64,000 bases of DNA. It comes from Niastella caeni. Its GTDB lineage: Bacteria > Bacteroidota > Bacteroidia > Chitinophagales > Chitinophagaceae. Under the pieces are notes generated by a model, which was not told the origin of the DNA, ran no database searches, and was given only the letters and a program-made list of their open reading frames with translations. Numbering within the stretch: the stretch's first letter is position 1; the number at the start of each line of letters is the position of its first letter. Positions 35,188 to 43,776 of the stretch are shown piece by piece. The stretch covers positions 557,347 to 621,346 of the forward strand of contig NZ_STFF01000001.1 in the NCBI RefSeq assembly GCF_004834005.1. The letters run 5' to 3'. The translations under genes and the position numbers were made by a program.

Positions 35188-35718
35188 ATGGCTACTGATA
35201 TCATTGATCCCCCAACAACAAGCCCCATTACCTATTTAATGAAGAACTATGCGAATTACAATCTTTGGGCTAATACAACATTGATAAGCTGGTTAAAAAC
35301 CAAACCGGCCGCCAGCCTGGAAAAGGAAATGCCCTCCAGCTTTGCCGGCATTAAGCTTACCCTGCTTCACATTTGGCAAACCGAACGCTACTGGTTGTCT
35401 ATTCTCAAAAAAGAAAAGCCTGTAACCCAAAGTGAATTTAATGGTAGCGTATATGACGTTTTTGACGTTTTATTGAAAACGTCGGGCGAGCTGGCTGACT
35501 ATATTAATAAGATGACAGATGAAAATGTGCAGGACAAAACCCTCATTGAAAGCCAATGGTTCCGGTGCAACTTCAGGAATTTCGAATACATCATGCATTA
35601 TGCCAACCATAGCACGTACCATCGCGGGCAGGTAGTAACTATTGGGCGGAACCTTGGATTTACAGATGCACCTATGACCGACTATAACTTCTACAATATA
35701 GATGGTAAGGAATACTGA
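35188..35718 (+). CDS. DinB-family protein
   Basis: The 176-aa all-helical protein shows the DinB/YfiT pattern: YANYNLWANTTLISWL at the first helix, a His in LTLLHIWQTERYWL and two His in IMHYANHSTYHRGQVVTIGRNLG. These three histidines make the divalent-metal site. Members include thiol-dependent transferases and damage-induced proteins, but most, like this one, have no assigned reaction. It is a single gene, followed by repeat-like intergenic words. Confidence 0.87.
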   Translation: MATDIIDPPTTSPITYLMKNYANYNLWANTTLISWLKTKPAASLEKEMPSSFAGIKLTLLHIWQTERYWLSILKKEKPVTQSEFNGSVYDVFDVLLKTSGELADYINKMTDENVQDKTLIESQWFRCNFRNFEYIMHYANHSTYHRGQVVTIGRNLGFTDAPMTDYNFYNIDGKEY

Positions 35719-35839
35719 TCAATAGCGGGTAGTCGCGATAGCTATCGGGAGCTAGTGGCAGGTGGGAGGAAGGCAGCCACTTACCACTAGCCATTACAGG
35801 CAGGGTTGCAATCGTTACCGGCAACGATTGCATAAATTA

Positions 35840-35867
35840 TTGTTAAAGCCTCTTTCTAACTATTTTG
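35840..35867 (+). promoter_or_regulatory. candidate promoter of the pectate-lyase-like gene
   Basis: TTG at 35840-35842 and TATTTTG at 35861-35867 are 18 bp apart, close to the Bacteroidota -33/-7 pattern but one base short in the -7 box. The transcript would start about 55 nt before the ATG. Confidence 0.3.
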
Positions 35868-35928
35868 TACAAGTGCTACATTTAATTAGAGAACTACTTT
35901 TTTTTAAACGATTAAATTGCCTTCAAGT

Positions 35929-36831
35929 ATGAAAAAACACATTGGCGCTATGGCGCTCGTGATCCTTTTTGCCAGTTGCCTAAAGGTAACTGAACAACCA
36001 GCCACTGATTCCTCCTCTTCTTCCAACCCTGCCACCAGATCTGAAAGCGACGGTTTCACCAACGTAGCAGCCGTTAACACCACCGTAACTACTGAATCTG
36101 CATTAAAAACTGCTATTGCCAATGCCAAGGCAGGTGATATTATAACTGTTAGTGGTACTATCAGATTAACCAGCACCCTGCAGTTGCTGAATAGCGGCAC
36201 CTCCAGTTCAAAGATCAATTTTACCGGCGGCACGCTCGATTGCTCGGGCATTTCATCGGGCTGGGGTGTAAAATGTAATGGCAGTTACTGGAACATTACC
36301 AATATGACCATTAAAAATGCACCGGATTGCGGATTGGTATTCCAGTCTGGCGGTTACAATTATGTGTCTAATATAACAGCAACCGGTAATGATGATTCCG
36401 GTATCCAGATCTACAACGGTTCGCATCACAACAATGTTGTAAACTGCAAATCAAATGAAAACTACGATGCTGCCAATGGCGGAGAAAACGCCGATGGTTT
36501 TGCGTGCAAATTATCTGGCGGCGCCGGCAACAAGTTCACCAGCTGCACAGCCAATCACAACTCCGATGATGGCTGGGACCTGTATGGACAACCTTATTCT
36601 GTTACTATTACAGGTTGCGTAGCTACCAACCATGGCTATGGAAGTAATGGCGATGGGAATGGTTTCAAACTGGGCAGCGCCGGTCAAAACGTACCGCACA
36701 CTGTAACCAATTGCACAGCCAACAATAACAAAGCATGGGGCTACGATGGTAATGGAAATACCGGTCACATAACAATCACCGGAAGCGGCGGCTCTGGTAA
36801 TGGATCAGGATTAATGACACGGATCTATTGA
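35929..36831 (+). CDS. PL9-like pectate lyase, lipoprotein
   Basis: From the ATG at 35929 the protein has 300 residues. A lipoprotein signal (ALVILFASCLKV) and a Ser/Thr-rich linker lead into a right-handed beta-helix (ITVSGTIRL, LVFQSGGYNYVSNITATGNDDSGIQIYNGS). The segment GGENADGFACKLSGGAGNKFTS followed by NHNSDDGWDLYG and GNGFKLG matches the calcium-binding and catalytic landmarks of family 9 pectate lyases. The helix ends soon after them, so it is smaller than many PL9 enzymes. It would cleave pectate at the cell surface. It is followed by a strong terminator and no transporter or sus genes, so it is not within a visible pectin locus. Confidence 0.82.
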   Translation: MKKHIGAMALVILFASCLKVTEQPATDSSSSSNPATRSESDGFTNVAAVNTTVTTESALKTAIANAKAGDIITVSGTIRLTSTLQLLNSGTSSSKINFTGGTLDCSGISSGWGVKCNGSYWNITNMTIKNAPDCGLVFQSGGYNYVSNITATGNDDSGIQIYNGSHHNNVVNCKSNENYDAANGGENADGFACKLSGGAGNKFTSCTANHNSDDGWDLYGQPYSVTITGCVATNHGYGSNGDGNGFKLGSAGQNVPHTVTNCTANNNKAWGYDGNGNTGHITITGSGGSGNGSGLMTRIY

Positions 36832-36861
36832 TCAACCGTCGGCTATAAAGGATATATTCAA

Positions 36862-36894
36862 AAAAATAAACCCCGGGACGGCGGGGTTTATTTT
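36862..36894 (+). terminator. bidirectional intrinsic terminator
   Basis: The stem AATAAACCCCG/CGGGGTTTATT with a short loop has T-runs outward on both strands (A-run on the left, TTTTTTT on the right). It ends the pectate-lyase transcript and could also stop the ankyrin-gene transcript from the other side. Confidence 0.85.
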
Positions 36895-36896
36895 TT

Positions 36897-36980
36897 GTTG
36901 CAGGTTACAAGTTTCACGTTACAGGTTGGGATTCCCGATTTTTTTTTCCTTGCAACCTGAAACCTGCAACTTATAACTTG
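36897..36980. repeat. inverted dispersed repeat words
   Basis: GTTGCAGGTTACAAGTTTC and, in inverse orientation about 60 bp on, CCTGAAACCTGCAACTTATAA flank a poly-T stretch. The words CAGGTTACAGG and CCTGTAACTGG recur at 23545-23580 and 29020-29035. Confidence 0.45.
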
Positions 36981-37003
36981 AATTTTGTGTTAGCAATTGT
37001 GCC

Positions 37004-37837
37004 TTATTGTGCCCCTGCCTCTTTTAATAATGCAACGATCTCCTGCGCTCCGGCCCTCTTTGCATGATCTAATGCCGTTTCACCATTCTCATCTTTGATT
37101 GTAGGATCAGCATTTGCAGTTATCAATACTTTCACCACCTCGGTATGCCGGTTGCGGCAGGCCGCCATTAAAGCTGTGGACTTGTAAGTTGTTTGGGCAT
37201 TCACCAACGCGCCATTATCTATTAACAATTTGGCAAGATCGGCATAGCCCTTAATAGCAAGTATCATCAGTATGGTTTCCTGGTCCTGCATACTGAAATT
37301 CACATCGGCTTTGCTGGCTATCAGCAAACGGGCTTCCTCTATATGATTATTCAGGCAGGCGTATACCAATGGCGTTAATTTTTCCTTGCTAACTGCATTC
37401 ACCGTAGCATTATGTTGCAATAATAAGGATAGAATAGGTTGATACCCATACGTGGCGCTGTACATCAACGGTGTTACGCTGTCGATATTTACGGCATTTA
37501 CATCAGCCTTATTGTCGATCAGGATGCGCGCAACATCTGTATGTCCTTTTGTAGCAACTATTGATAAAGGCGTTTCACCAAACTTATTCTTGTCTTCGGT
37601 ATGAGCGCCATTTTTGATCAGCAGACGCACAATGTCTTTTTCACCCAGGATAGCAGCCTGGAACAAGGGTGTACGGCCTTCCGTATCTTTCTTATTCACG
37701 TCAATGCCTTGCTTCAGCAAATGATCAACACTGGCAATGTCGTTTTTGGTTATGGCGTCAAACAGGTCATTATCAAAATGACTGCAACCAAAAAATAAGA
37801 GACAAATAAAAGCAATTATGGATGTGATTATTTTCAT
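37004..37837 (-). CDS. ankyrin-repeat lipoprotein
   Basis: From the ATG at 37837 (MKIITSIIAFICLLFFGCSH) the protein has a lipobox ending at Cys18 and about 277 residues. The rest is seven or so ankyrin repeats of about 33 residues: DTEGRTPLFQAAILGEKDIVRLLIKNGAH, NKFGETPLSIVATKGHTDVARILIDNKAD, DSVTPLMYSATYGYQPILSLLLQHNAT, and so on to DENGETALDHAKRAGAQEIVALL. Ankyrin arrays bind other proteins. Membrane-anchored versions occur in Bacteroidota as stress or toxin-immunity factors, but the partner is unknown here. Confidence 0.88.
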   Translation of the reverse strand: MKIITSIIAFICLLFFGCSHFDNDLFDAITKNDIASVDHLLKQGIDVNKKDTEGRTPLFQAAILGEKDIVRLLIKNGAHTEDKNKFGETPLSIVATKGHTDVARILIDNKADVNAVNIDSVTPLMYSATYGYQPILSLLLQHNATVNAVSKEKLTPLVYACLNNHIEEARLLIASKADVNFSMQDQETILMILAIKGYADLAKLLIDNGALVNAQTTYKSTALMAACRNRHTEVVKVLITANADPTIKDENGETALDHAKRAGAQEIVALLKEAGAQ

Positions 37838-38136
37838 TATACGTACGTTGTACATCACCCCAGTAATCTACAAAACAATTCCTATTCGAACAATCGGAAT
37901 TGCCAACAACGATCAGGAAAAACCAGCGCTTAAAACAATTAATCTCCGTTAAAATAGTATAAATTTGGTTTAGCATCTTTTTGTAACTTCCAATATATCT
38001 CCCTGTAAAAGCTATACCCTCACAAAGATCTACCCGAAGTACCTGGTGAACGGGTCATATAGAAGGTTCCTGCAGTATTGATTTCAGTATTATGCCATTA
38101 TGAGGTATTGGTTTTAACTAATATCAAAACAACGCC

Positions 38137-39801
38137 ATGAAACAGTATATCAACATCACCACATGCTTCTTTGCAGCCTTTCTTTTTTTTACCTGCAGCA
38201 CTGGTTGCCACAACTATTATGAATCGCTGTTAATAGCGCCATCAGACAAACAGGCTATGAAAAAGATCGATAGCCTGAGGTTTGCATACAGGTCTTTTAT
38301 TTTACGCAACGTAAATGAAGCGTATTTCATGAAAAACCTTCAGATCAAAGCCGATCATACCGCAATGACCTGTACTTTAGATACACTACCGCCCGAACAC
38401 AAGCTGCATCTCCGGAACGGTATACGCAACAACAGAAGGTATAAAAGATCTGACCCAACCCATCGGAGTGTTTTAAACGAAGTGCACTTTTTCATTGAGC
38501 GCGATAATGCTGCAAAACCTGGACCCTATACGCTTGCACTCAACCAGGTATACAGGATTGAAGTAATACAAAAAGACAGGGAACGCACTACCGGCAGCTA
38601 TGCAATAGGTGCCATTGGTTATACGCTTGGCGCCATGGCCCTGGTTGCCGCCATTGTAGTTGCCACAAAAAGTTCCTGTCCTTTTGTAAGTGCTTATGAT
38701 GGCAACCAGTTCACGCTACAGGGCGAAACATATGGCGGGGCTATTTACCCACAACTGGCCCGACACGATTACCTGCCGTTAAAAATGGCGCCAACTCCCA
38801 ATGGCAACTTACAACTGAAAATAAGTAACGAATTGCAGGAACGGCAGTATACCGATATCGCTAATCTGCTGGTGATCACCCATAACAAACACTCAAGGAT
38901 CCTGGCAGATGAAACAGGCCATCTATACAGCATTGAAAAACCCCAATTACCAGTCAAGGCATTGTTGAACAATAAACCAATAAATACAATTGCATTGAAG
39001 CAACATAACGACCAGGTTTTGCAATTTATGGATGACACTACATTCACCAACGGGCAAAATGAATTGGAGTTGCAGTTCAATAAGCAGGCAGGCATAGGCA
39101 ATGCAAAGCTGGTACTCTCACTCAAGAACTCGTATTGGCTCGACTACTTATACGGCGAACTGGCCAAAGGCTTTGGCCGGTATTATTCCATTTATATGAA
39201 ACAACAAAACAAGAAAACGCCCGATGAGTTATTACAATGGGTAAAAGCACAACGAATACCATTGCACATTTCAATTAAAACCAATTCGGGCTGGAAAGAC
39301 ATTACCCATCTTACCACCATTGGTCCGGTAGCTACCCGCGAAATTGTAGTGCCGTTGCCTGATATCACACCAACAGAAACATCGCTGACCGTAAAACTTT
39401 CCAGCGGGTTTATGTTCTGGGAAATTGATTACGCAGCCATCGATTATACACCCAATGACCAATTTACTACGAACGAGTACACGCCAGTTAGCGCAATTGA
39501 TGAATTAAACAGGAACGTACTGCCGGTGCTGCAAAAAGAAGATGGACTGTATTGTGAACAACCAGTTCCAGGTAATGTAGCCACGTTAACATACAACTAT
39601 ATCCCGGTGCAGGACACCACGCAAATGCAAACTTTTATTCTGCATACAAAAGGATATTACACCCATGTTCGGCATTTCAAGGGTGGCATCAATAAACCAT
39701 TCTTACAACAGTTTAAGCAACCAGACGCCTTTACTGCATTCAGCAGGCAACGCTATAACCAGATCAACCGTGCGCAACTGGTAGCTTTCTCCAAACAATA
39801 A
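38137..39801 (+). CDS. 554-aa lipoprotein of unknown function, paired with a radical SAM gene
   Basis: I do not recognise this family. The N-terminus (MKQYINITTCFFAAFLFFTCSTGC) is a lipoprotein signal. A small hydrophobic segment (YAIGAIGYTLGAMALVAAIVVA, about residues 150-171) is followed by SSCPFVSAYDGNQFTLQGETYGGAIYPQLARHDYLPL, a Cys-Pro-Phe motif and conserved-looking loop that may be the core of the protein. The rest is beta-rich. The next gene, a radical SAM protein, begins 10 bp after the stop, so they are cotranscribed and probably work together. Confidence 0.7.
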   Translation: MKQYINITTCFFAAFLFFTCSTGCHNYYESLLIAPSDKQAMKKIDSLRFAYRSFILRNVNEAYFMKNLQIKADHTAMTCTLDTLPPEHKLHLRNGIRNNRRYKRSDPTHRSVLNEVHFFIERDNAAKPGPYTLALNQVYRIEVIQKDRERTTGSYAIGAIGYTLGAMALVAAIVVATKSSCPFVSAYDGNQFTLQGETYGGAIYPQLARHDYLPLKMAPTPNGNLQLKISNELQERQYTDIANLLVITHNKHSRILADETGHLYSIEKPQLPVKALLNNKPINTIALKQHNDQVLQFMDDTTFTNGQNELELQFNKQAGIGNAKLVLSLKNSYWLDYLYGELAKGFGRYYSIYMKQQNKKTPDELLQWVKAQRIPLHISIKTNSGWKDITHLTTIGPVATREIVVPLPDITPTETSLTVKLSSGFMFWEIDYAAIDYTPNDQFTTNEYTPVSAIDELNRNVLPVLQKEDGLYCEQPVPGNVATLTYNYIPVQDTTQMQTFILHTKGYYTHVRHFKGGINKPFLQQFKQPDAFTAFSRQRYNQINRAQLVAFSKQ

Positions 39802-39811
39802 AACCCCTGTT

Positions 39812-41032
39812 ATGCAAACAATCACTGTTGATAAAACCATCACAACCATAACAGCAGGCGCCGGGTATAATTTAAAAAACAAAGTAAGCAATGGAGCGCC
39901 AGGTATGGTGAAACGGTTATTGATCAACTGGGCCATAAAATGTAATATCTTCTGGCTGGCCATATTATGGTTGCGGCGCCCAGGTACCATATGGAAAGTT
40001 TATCGCAAGATGATCAAAACCAGGAACGCCATCTGGGATGGCAATATGACTAAAATATACAAAGTTGACGGCCGGTATCATTACAGTCTTTACGCACCGG
40101 GCTGGCCCTCGAAAGCCTACAATAATGTAATTAAAAGAGAACTGCTCCGGCATACGCATCCCGATCTCTCTGCAGAAAAGCCTTCCTTTATCTTTCTCGC
40201 CATTACCCGTAAATGTCCCATGCGCTGCGAGCATTGCTTTGAATGGGATAACTTGAACCAGAAAGAATCGTTTACCAAAGAAGATCTGCTGCAAACGGTG
40301 AAACTATACCAGCAACAGGAAGTACTACAGATCCACTTCAGTGGCGGTGAACCGATGGTACGCATTAAAGACCTGCTCGACATCATTGCTTTTACCAGTA
40401 AAAAAAGCGAATGCTGGGTGCTTACCTCCGGCTTTAACATGACAGCTCAAAATGCCCGGCTGCTGAAACAAGCCGGGTGCCGCGGTGTGGTGGTAAGCAT
40501 CGATCACTACATACCTGAATTGCACAACCTGTTCAGAGGGCACGCCCATTCTTTTAGCATGGCCGTACAAGCCGTAGACGTGGCTAAACGCGCAGGCCTG
40601 GTTACCGCATTAAGCGTATGCGGTACCAGGCAATTTATTACCCAGGGAAGCCTGTTACCATATATGGATTTTGCGCGGCAACTCGGTGTTCAATTTGTGC
40701 AGGTATTGGAACCGGTACAAATTGGCCATTACGAAAACCAGCAGGTGCTGCTGGAAGAAACCCATATACAGCAATTGGAACAGTTATTCCTGCAGGTAAA
40801 TCACGCGCCGGAATACAGGAAATATCCCACCTTACTGTATCATGGATTTCATCAACGGCGAATAGGTTGCTTCTCTGGCAGTCGTAGTGTGTATATCGAT
40901 TCAGCCGGCGATGTGCATGCCTGTCCGTTTTGCCATACCAGATCATTCAACATCATCGATCATATCCGCAGCGGGCAACATGCATTACCACAGAAAGAAA
41001 ATCAATGCCCGCGTTTTGGAAGAATAGCGTAA
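39812..41032 (+). CDS. radical SAM protein with SPASM-like C-terminus
   Basis: The 406-aa protein has the radical SAM cluster motif at Cys135, Cys139 and Cys142 (TRKCPMRCEHCFEW) and the SAM-binding glycine motif HFSGGEPM. A C-terminal cysteine-rich part (GCFSGSRSVYIDSAGDVHACPFC, then CPRFG) suggests a second iron-sulfur site of the SPASM type. The N-terminal 60 residues include a hydrophobic helix (INWAIKCNIFWLAILWLRR). It is cotranscribed with the unknown lipoprotein gene (10-bp gap). No precursor peptide is visible nearby, so the substrate is unknown. The C-terminus is short after the last Cys. Confidence 0.82.
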   Translation: MQTITVDKTITTITAGAGYNLKNKVSNGAPGMVKRLLINWAIKCNIFWLAILWLRRPGTIWKVYRKMIKTRNAIWDGNMTKIYKVDGRYHYSLYAPGWPSKAYNNVIKRELLRHTHPDLSAEKPSFIFLAITRKCPMRCEHCFEWDNLNQKESFTKEDLLQTVKLYQQQEVLQIHFSGGEPMVRIKDLLDIIAFTSKKSECWVLTSGFNMTAQNARLLKQAGCRGVVVSIDHYIPELHNLFRGHAHSFSMAVQAVDVAKRAGLVTALSVCGTRQFITQGSLLPYMDFARQLGVQFVQVLEPVQIGHYENQQVLLEETHIQQLEQLFLQVNHAPEYRKYPTLLYHGFHQRRIGCFSGSRSVYIDSAGDVHACPFCHTRSFNIIDHIRSGQHALPQKENQCPRFGRIA

Positions 41033-41243
41033 CTATCTGACCACCGCTATCGCTTATCCATGAACCCGTTACCTGGAAAGCAGGGATGCAGTAACCGGCC
41101 GGGTTGTCATTGGTATAATTGAAAATCGGTCTTTCATTTGGATAATTCCAGTATTTGATGCGATTACCTGAGGCGCCGCTTTTATTCAGCAGGGTAACGT
41201 ATGCCCAGATGCTCGAATACTGTGCAATCTGCGCGATGGTCAT
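40953..41243 (-). CDS. doubtful 96-codon ORF
   Basis: The frame runs antisense to the end of the radical SAM gene and starts 35 bp after the GH3 stop codon. Its text (SIWAYVTLLNKSGASGNRIKYWNYPNERPIF) looks less random than most shadows, but I recognise no family. It may be a remnant whose real part is 41036-41243. Confidence 0.2.
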   Translation of the reverse strand: MTIAQIAQYSSIWAYVTLLNKSGASGNRIKYWNYPNERPIFNYTNDNPAGYCIPAFQVTGSWISDSGGQIVTLFFQNAGIDFLSVVMHVARCGYDR

Positions 41244-41277
41244 TACGTACTTACCTGCATATATAATAGACTTTAAC

Positions 41278-43659
41278 TTATTTTATAAAGAAACTACCCG
41301 TTTGCCTGATATCACTTGAAGACGCCCCCACCATCACACTGAACTCTCCGGGCTCTAACACAAACTTCATTTCACGGTTATATAATTTCAACTCGTCGCG
41401 GGGAATGGAAAAAGACAGGGTTTTGGTTTCGCCGGGTTGCAGGTGCACCCGTTCAAAACCTTTCAACAGTTTTTCATACGTAGTCACCGAGCTCAATACA
41501 TCGCGAATGTATAGCTGCACTACTTCATCGCCGGCCAGCTTGCCGGTGTTGGTGATATCAACCGTTACGGCAATTGGCTCGTTGGCTGTTTTGCCGGTAT
41601 TTATTTTCAAATTGCTATATTCAAAGCTGGTGTAGCTTAATCCAAAACCAAAAGGATACAACAAGCCTTTGATCCTGGCATGCTCGCCTTCATCTGATTG
41701 TGCATTGGGTTTGGAAGGGAAGTTCAAAGGAATTTGTCCAACCGATTTGGGAAAGGTCAGCGTGAGCTTGCCACCGGGGTTGTAATCGCCAAACAACACA
41801 TCAGCAATGGCAGTACCTCCTTTTCCGCCGGGGTAACCTGCATAAATAATACCATCCATATACTTGTCGATCCAGTTAATGGTCATGGGTTGTGAACCGA
41901 TCAACACCACCACTACCGGTTTGCCGGTTGCCCTGATGGCTTTAACCAGGTTGAGCTGGTAACCGGGCAGGTCAAGGCTGGTGCGGCTTTTGCTCTCGCC
42001 ACCTGTTTTGGTATTTCCGCCTAGAACGACAATGGCGAGCTGCGCCTGCTTTGCAACCTGAACAGCAGAGTCGAGCATAGCCTGCTCCGCAGCATCCATC
42101 GGTTCGGGCAATATTTCACTTTCGGGCCAGCGTTTGTCAACCAGGTCAACGCCTTTGGCATATAACACTTTATCAGCACCCAGCTTTGCCTGTATGCCCT
42201 GCAGCACATTTACGCTGGGCGTATGCGATGGACCGTAATGCGTATGTGCATAATCGTCGTTGGTGGCATTGGGACCTACCACCGCTACTTTCTCTAATCC
42301 TTTTGACAGCGGTAAAATATTATTCGCATTTTTCAGCAACACGAGGCTTTCACGTGATGCCTGTAAAGCCACCTGCTGGCTGGCCTCGTTATTGACCAGC
42401 TTTCTTGTTTCGGCGGCACTTTCTATATAAGGATGATCGAACAGGCCAAGCCTGAACTTCACCTTCAATACATCGCCTACGCGACGATTGAGGGTATCTA
42501 TAGGTATACGACCTTCTTTCACCAGTTGTCGCAGGCAAATGATAATGCTATCGGGCGGACGGAATGTAGTGCGTACATTCATACCAGCCATAAAGGCCTG
42601 GTAAACGGCTTCTTTTAAATTAGCGGCCACATGGTGTTTGCTGCTCAGGTATTCGAGGGCTTCGCTGTCGCTGACCACATAGCCGGTAAAACCCATTTCA
42701 ATCCGCAGCCTTTGTATCAACCAGTAATTACTGCCCGAAACAGGAATACCATCGTAATCGTTATAAGAGCTCATCACACCCATGATGCCGGCTTCCCTGA
42801 TCACCTTTTTGAAAGGATACAACAGGATGTTTTCTACTTCCCGTGGCGCTACCTGCGGATCTGTGCGGGCCTGTCCTTCCCGCGCTCCTTTATTGGCGCT
42901 GTACACCGCAAAATGCTTGGCGGTAGACGCCACCTTTCCATTATGCTGAATGCCTTTCGCCATGGCAACACCCAAAGCGGCAACAAGGAAAGGATCTTCG
43001 CCAAACGTTTCTTCGAGGCGACCCCAGCGTTGGTCACGCGCCACATCGAGAATGGGCGCATACACGTTGGTGTAACCCAGGGCACGGGCTTCGCGGCCGG
43101 TTATTAATCCTTCCTGATACACCAGGTCTTTGTTCCAGGTCATACCCATATTGAGCTGTGTAGGAAAACCGGTTGCCTCATAGGCTTCAATACCACGAAT
43201 GCCTTCATTGGTAAAATCAACCGGGATACCGAGCCGGGTTTGTTCAATAAAAAAACGTTGGGTCTCATTCATTGCCCAAACATGCTTTTCCATATCCGTT
43301 GCCAGGTCCAACGTCACCGTCTTGTTAGAACCAATATATCCGTTCAGGTGCTCGTCGATATTGGCAATGCCGTCTTTCCAGATGGCGTTTTTCCATTCAG
43401 GTGTTGGCAGGGAATCTTTCAGCACCCGGCGCCAGCCATACAGCGTAGCCATCTGGCAGGTCTTTTCTTCCACTGTCATTTTCGACAACAGATCGGCTGT
43501 TCGGGCATTTACTGGTTTGGAGGGATCTTCATAAATATCTTTTTTCCCGTTCTTATTCAGGTCTATCCATCCATTCTTGTAAATGGAGGCAAGTGGTTTA
43601 AATGATACAATGCCGATAAGAACCAGGCAGGCAATAAACGTTTGTTTTCCAGCTTTCAT
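41278..43659 (-). CDS. GH3 family beta-glucosidase-like glycosidase
   Basis: From the ATG at 43659 (MKAGKQTFIACLVLIGIVSF) the protein has about 793 residues with a signal peptide. The N-terminal TIM-barrel has VYAPILDVARDQRWGRLEETFGEDP, KHFAVYS and the nucleophile Asp in GYVVSDSEAL (about residue 330). The second alpha/beta domain has LPLSKGLEKVAVVGPNA, and a fibronectin-like C-terminal domain holds PFGFGLSYTSFEYSNL and LYIRDVLSSVTTYEKLLKGFERV. This is the standard three-domain layout of BglX-like enzymes (beta-glucosidase, beta-xylosidase). An earlier ATG at 43707 gives an implausible N-terminus. It stands alone between convergent and same-strand genes. Confidence 0.92.
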   Translation of the reverse strand: MKAGKQTFIACLVLIGIVSFKPLASIYKNGWIDLNKNGKKDIYEDPSKPVNARTADLLSKMTVEEKTCQMATLYGWRRVLKDSLPTPEWKNAIWKDGIANIDEHLNGYIGSNKTVTLDLATDMEKHVWAMNETQRFFIEQTRLGIPVDFTNEGIRGIEAYEATGFPTQLNMGMTWNKDLVYQEGLITGREARALGYTNVYAPILDVARDQRWGRLEETFGEDPFLVAALGVAMAKGIQHNGKVASTAKHFAVYSANKGAREGQARTDPQVAPREVENILLYPFKKVIREAGIMGVMSSYNDYDGIPVSGSNYWLIQRLRIEMGFTGYVVSDSEALEYLSSKHHVAANLKEAVYQAFMAGMNVRTTFRPPDSIIICLRQLVKEGRIPIDTLNRRVGDVLKVKFRLGLFDHPYIESAAETRKLVNNEASQQVALQASRESLVLLKNANNILPLSKGLEKVAVVGPNATNDDYAHTHYGPSHTPSVNVLQGIQAKLGADKVLYAKGVDLVDKRWPESEILPEPMDAAEQAMLDSAVQVAKQAQLAIVVLGGNTKTGGESKSRTSLDLPGYQLNLVKAIRATGKPVVVVLIGSQPMTINWIDKYMDGIIYAGYPGGKGGTAIADVLFGDYNPGGKLTLTFPKSVGQIPLNFPSKPNAQSDEGEHARIKGLLYPFGFGLSYTSFEYSNLKINTGKTANEPIAVTVDITNTGKLAGDEVVQLYIRDVLSSVTTYEKLLKGFERVHLQPGETKTLSFSIPRDELKLYNREMKFVLEPGEFSVMVGASSSDIRQTGSFFIK

Positions 43660-43776
43660 AATATGACGATGTGGGAAAACAAATATATGTACAAAGCACC
43701 CGCACAAGCATATTATGTTACGCTAACGTTTGCGTATGCAAGTAACCAGTAATAAAATGCAAATAGAACTTATAAT

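Noticed and set aside
39812..41032. Radical SAM gene as part of a second RiPP locus
   Set aside because: No small precursor ORF, leader motif or exporter is seen within several kb.
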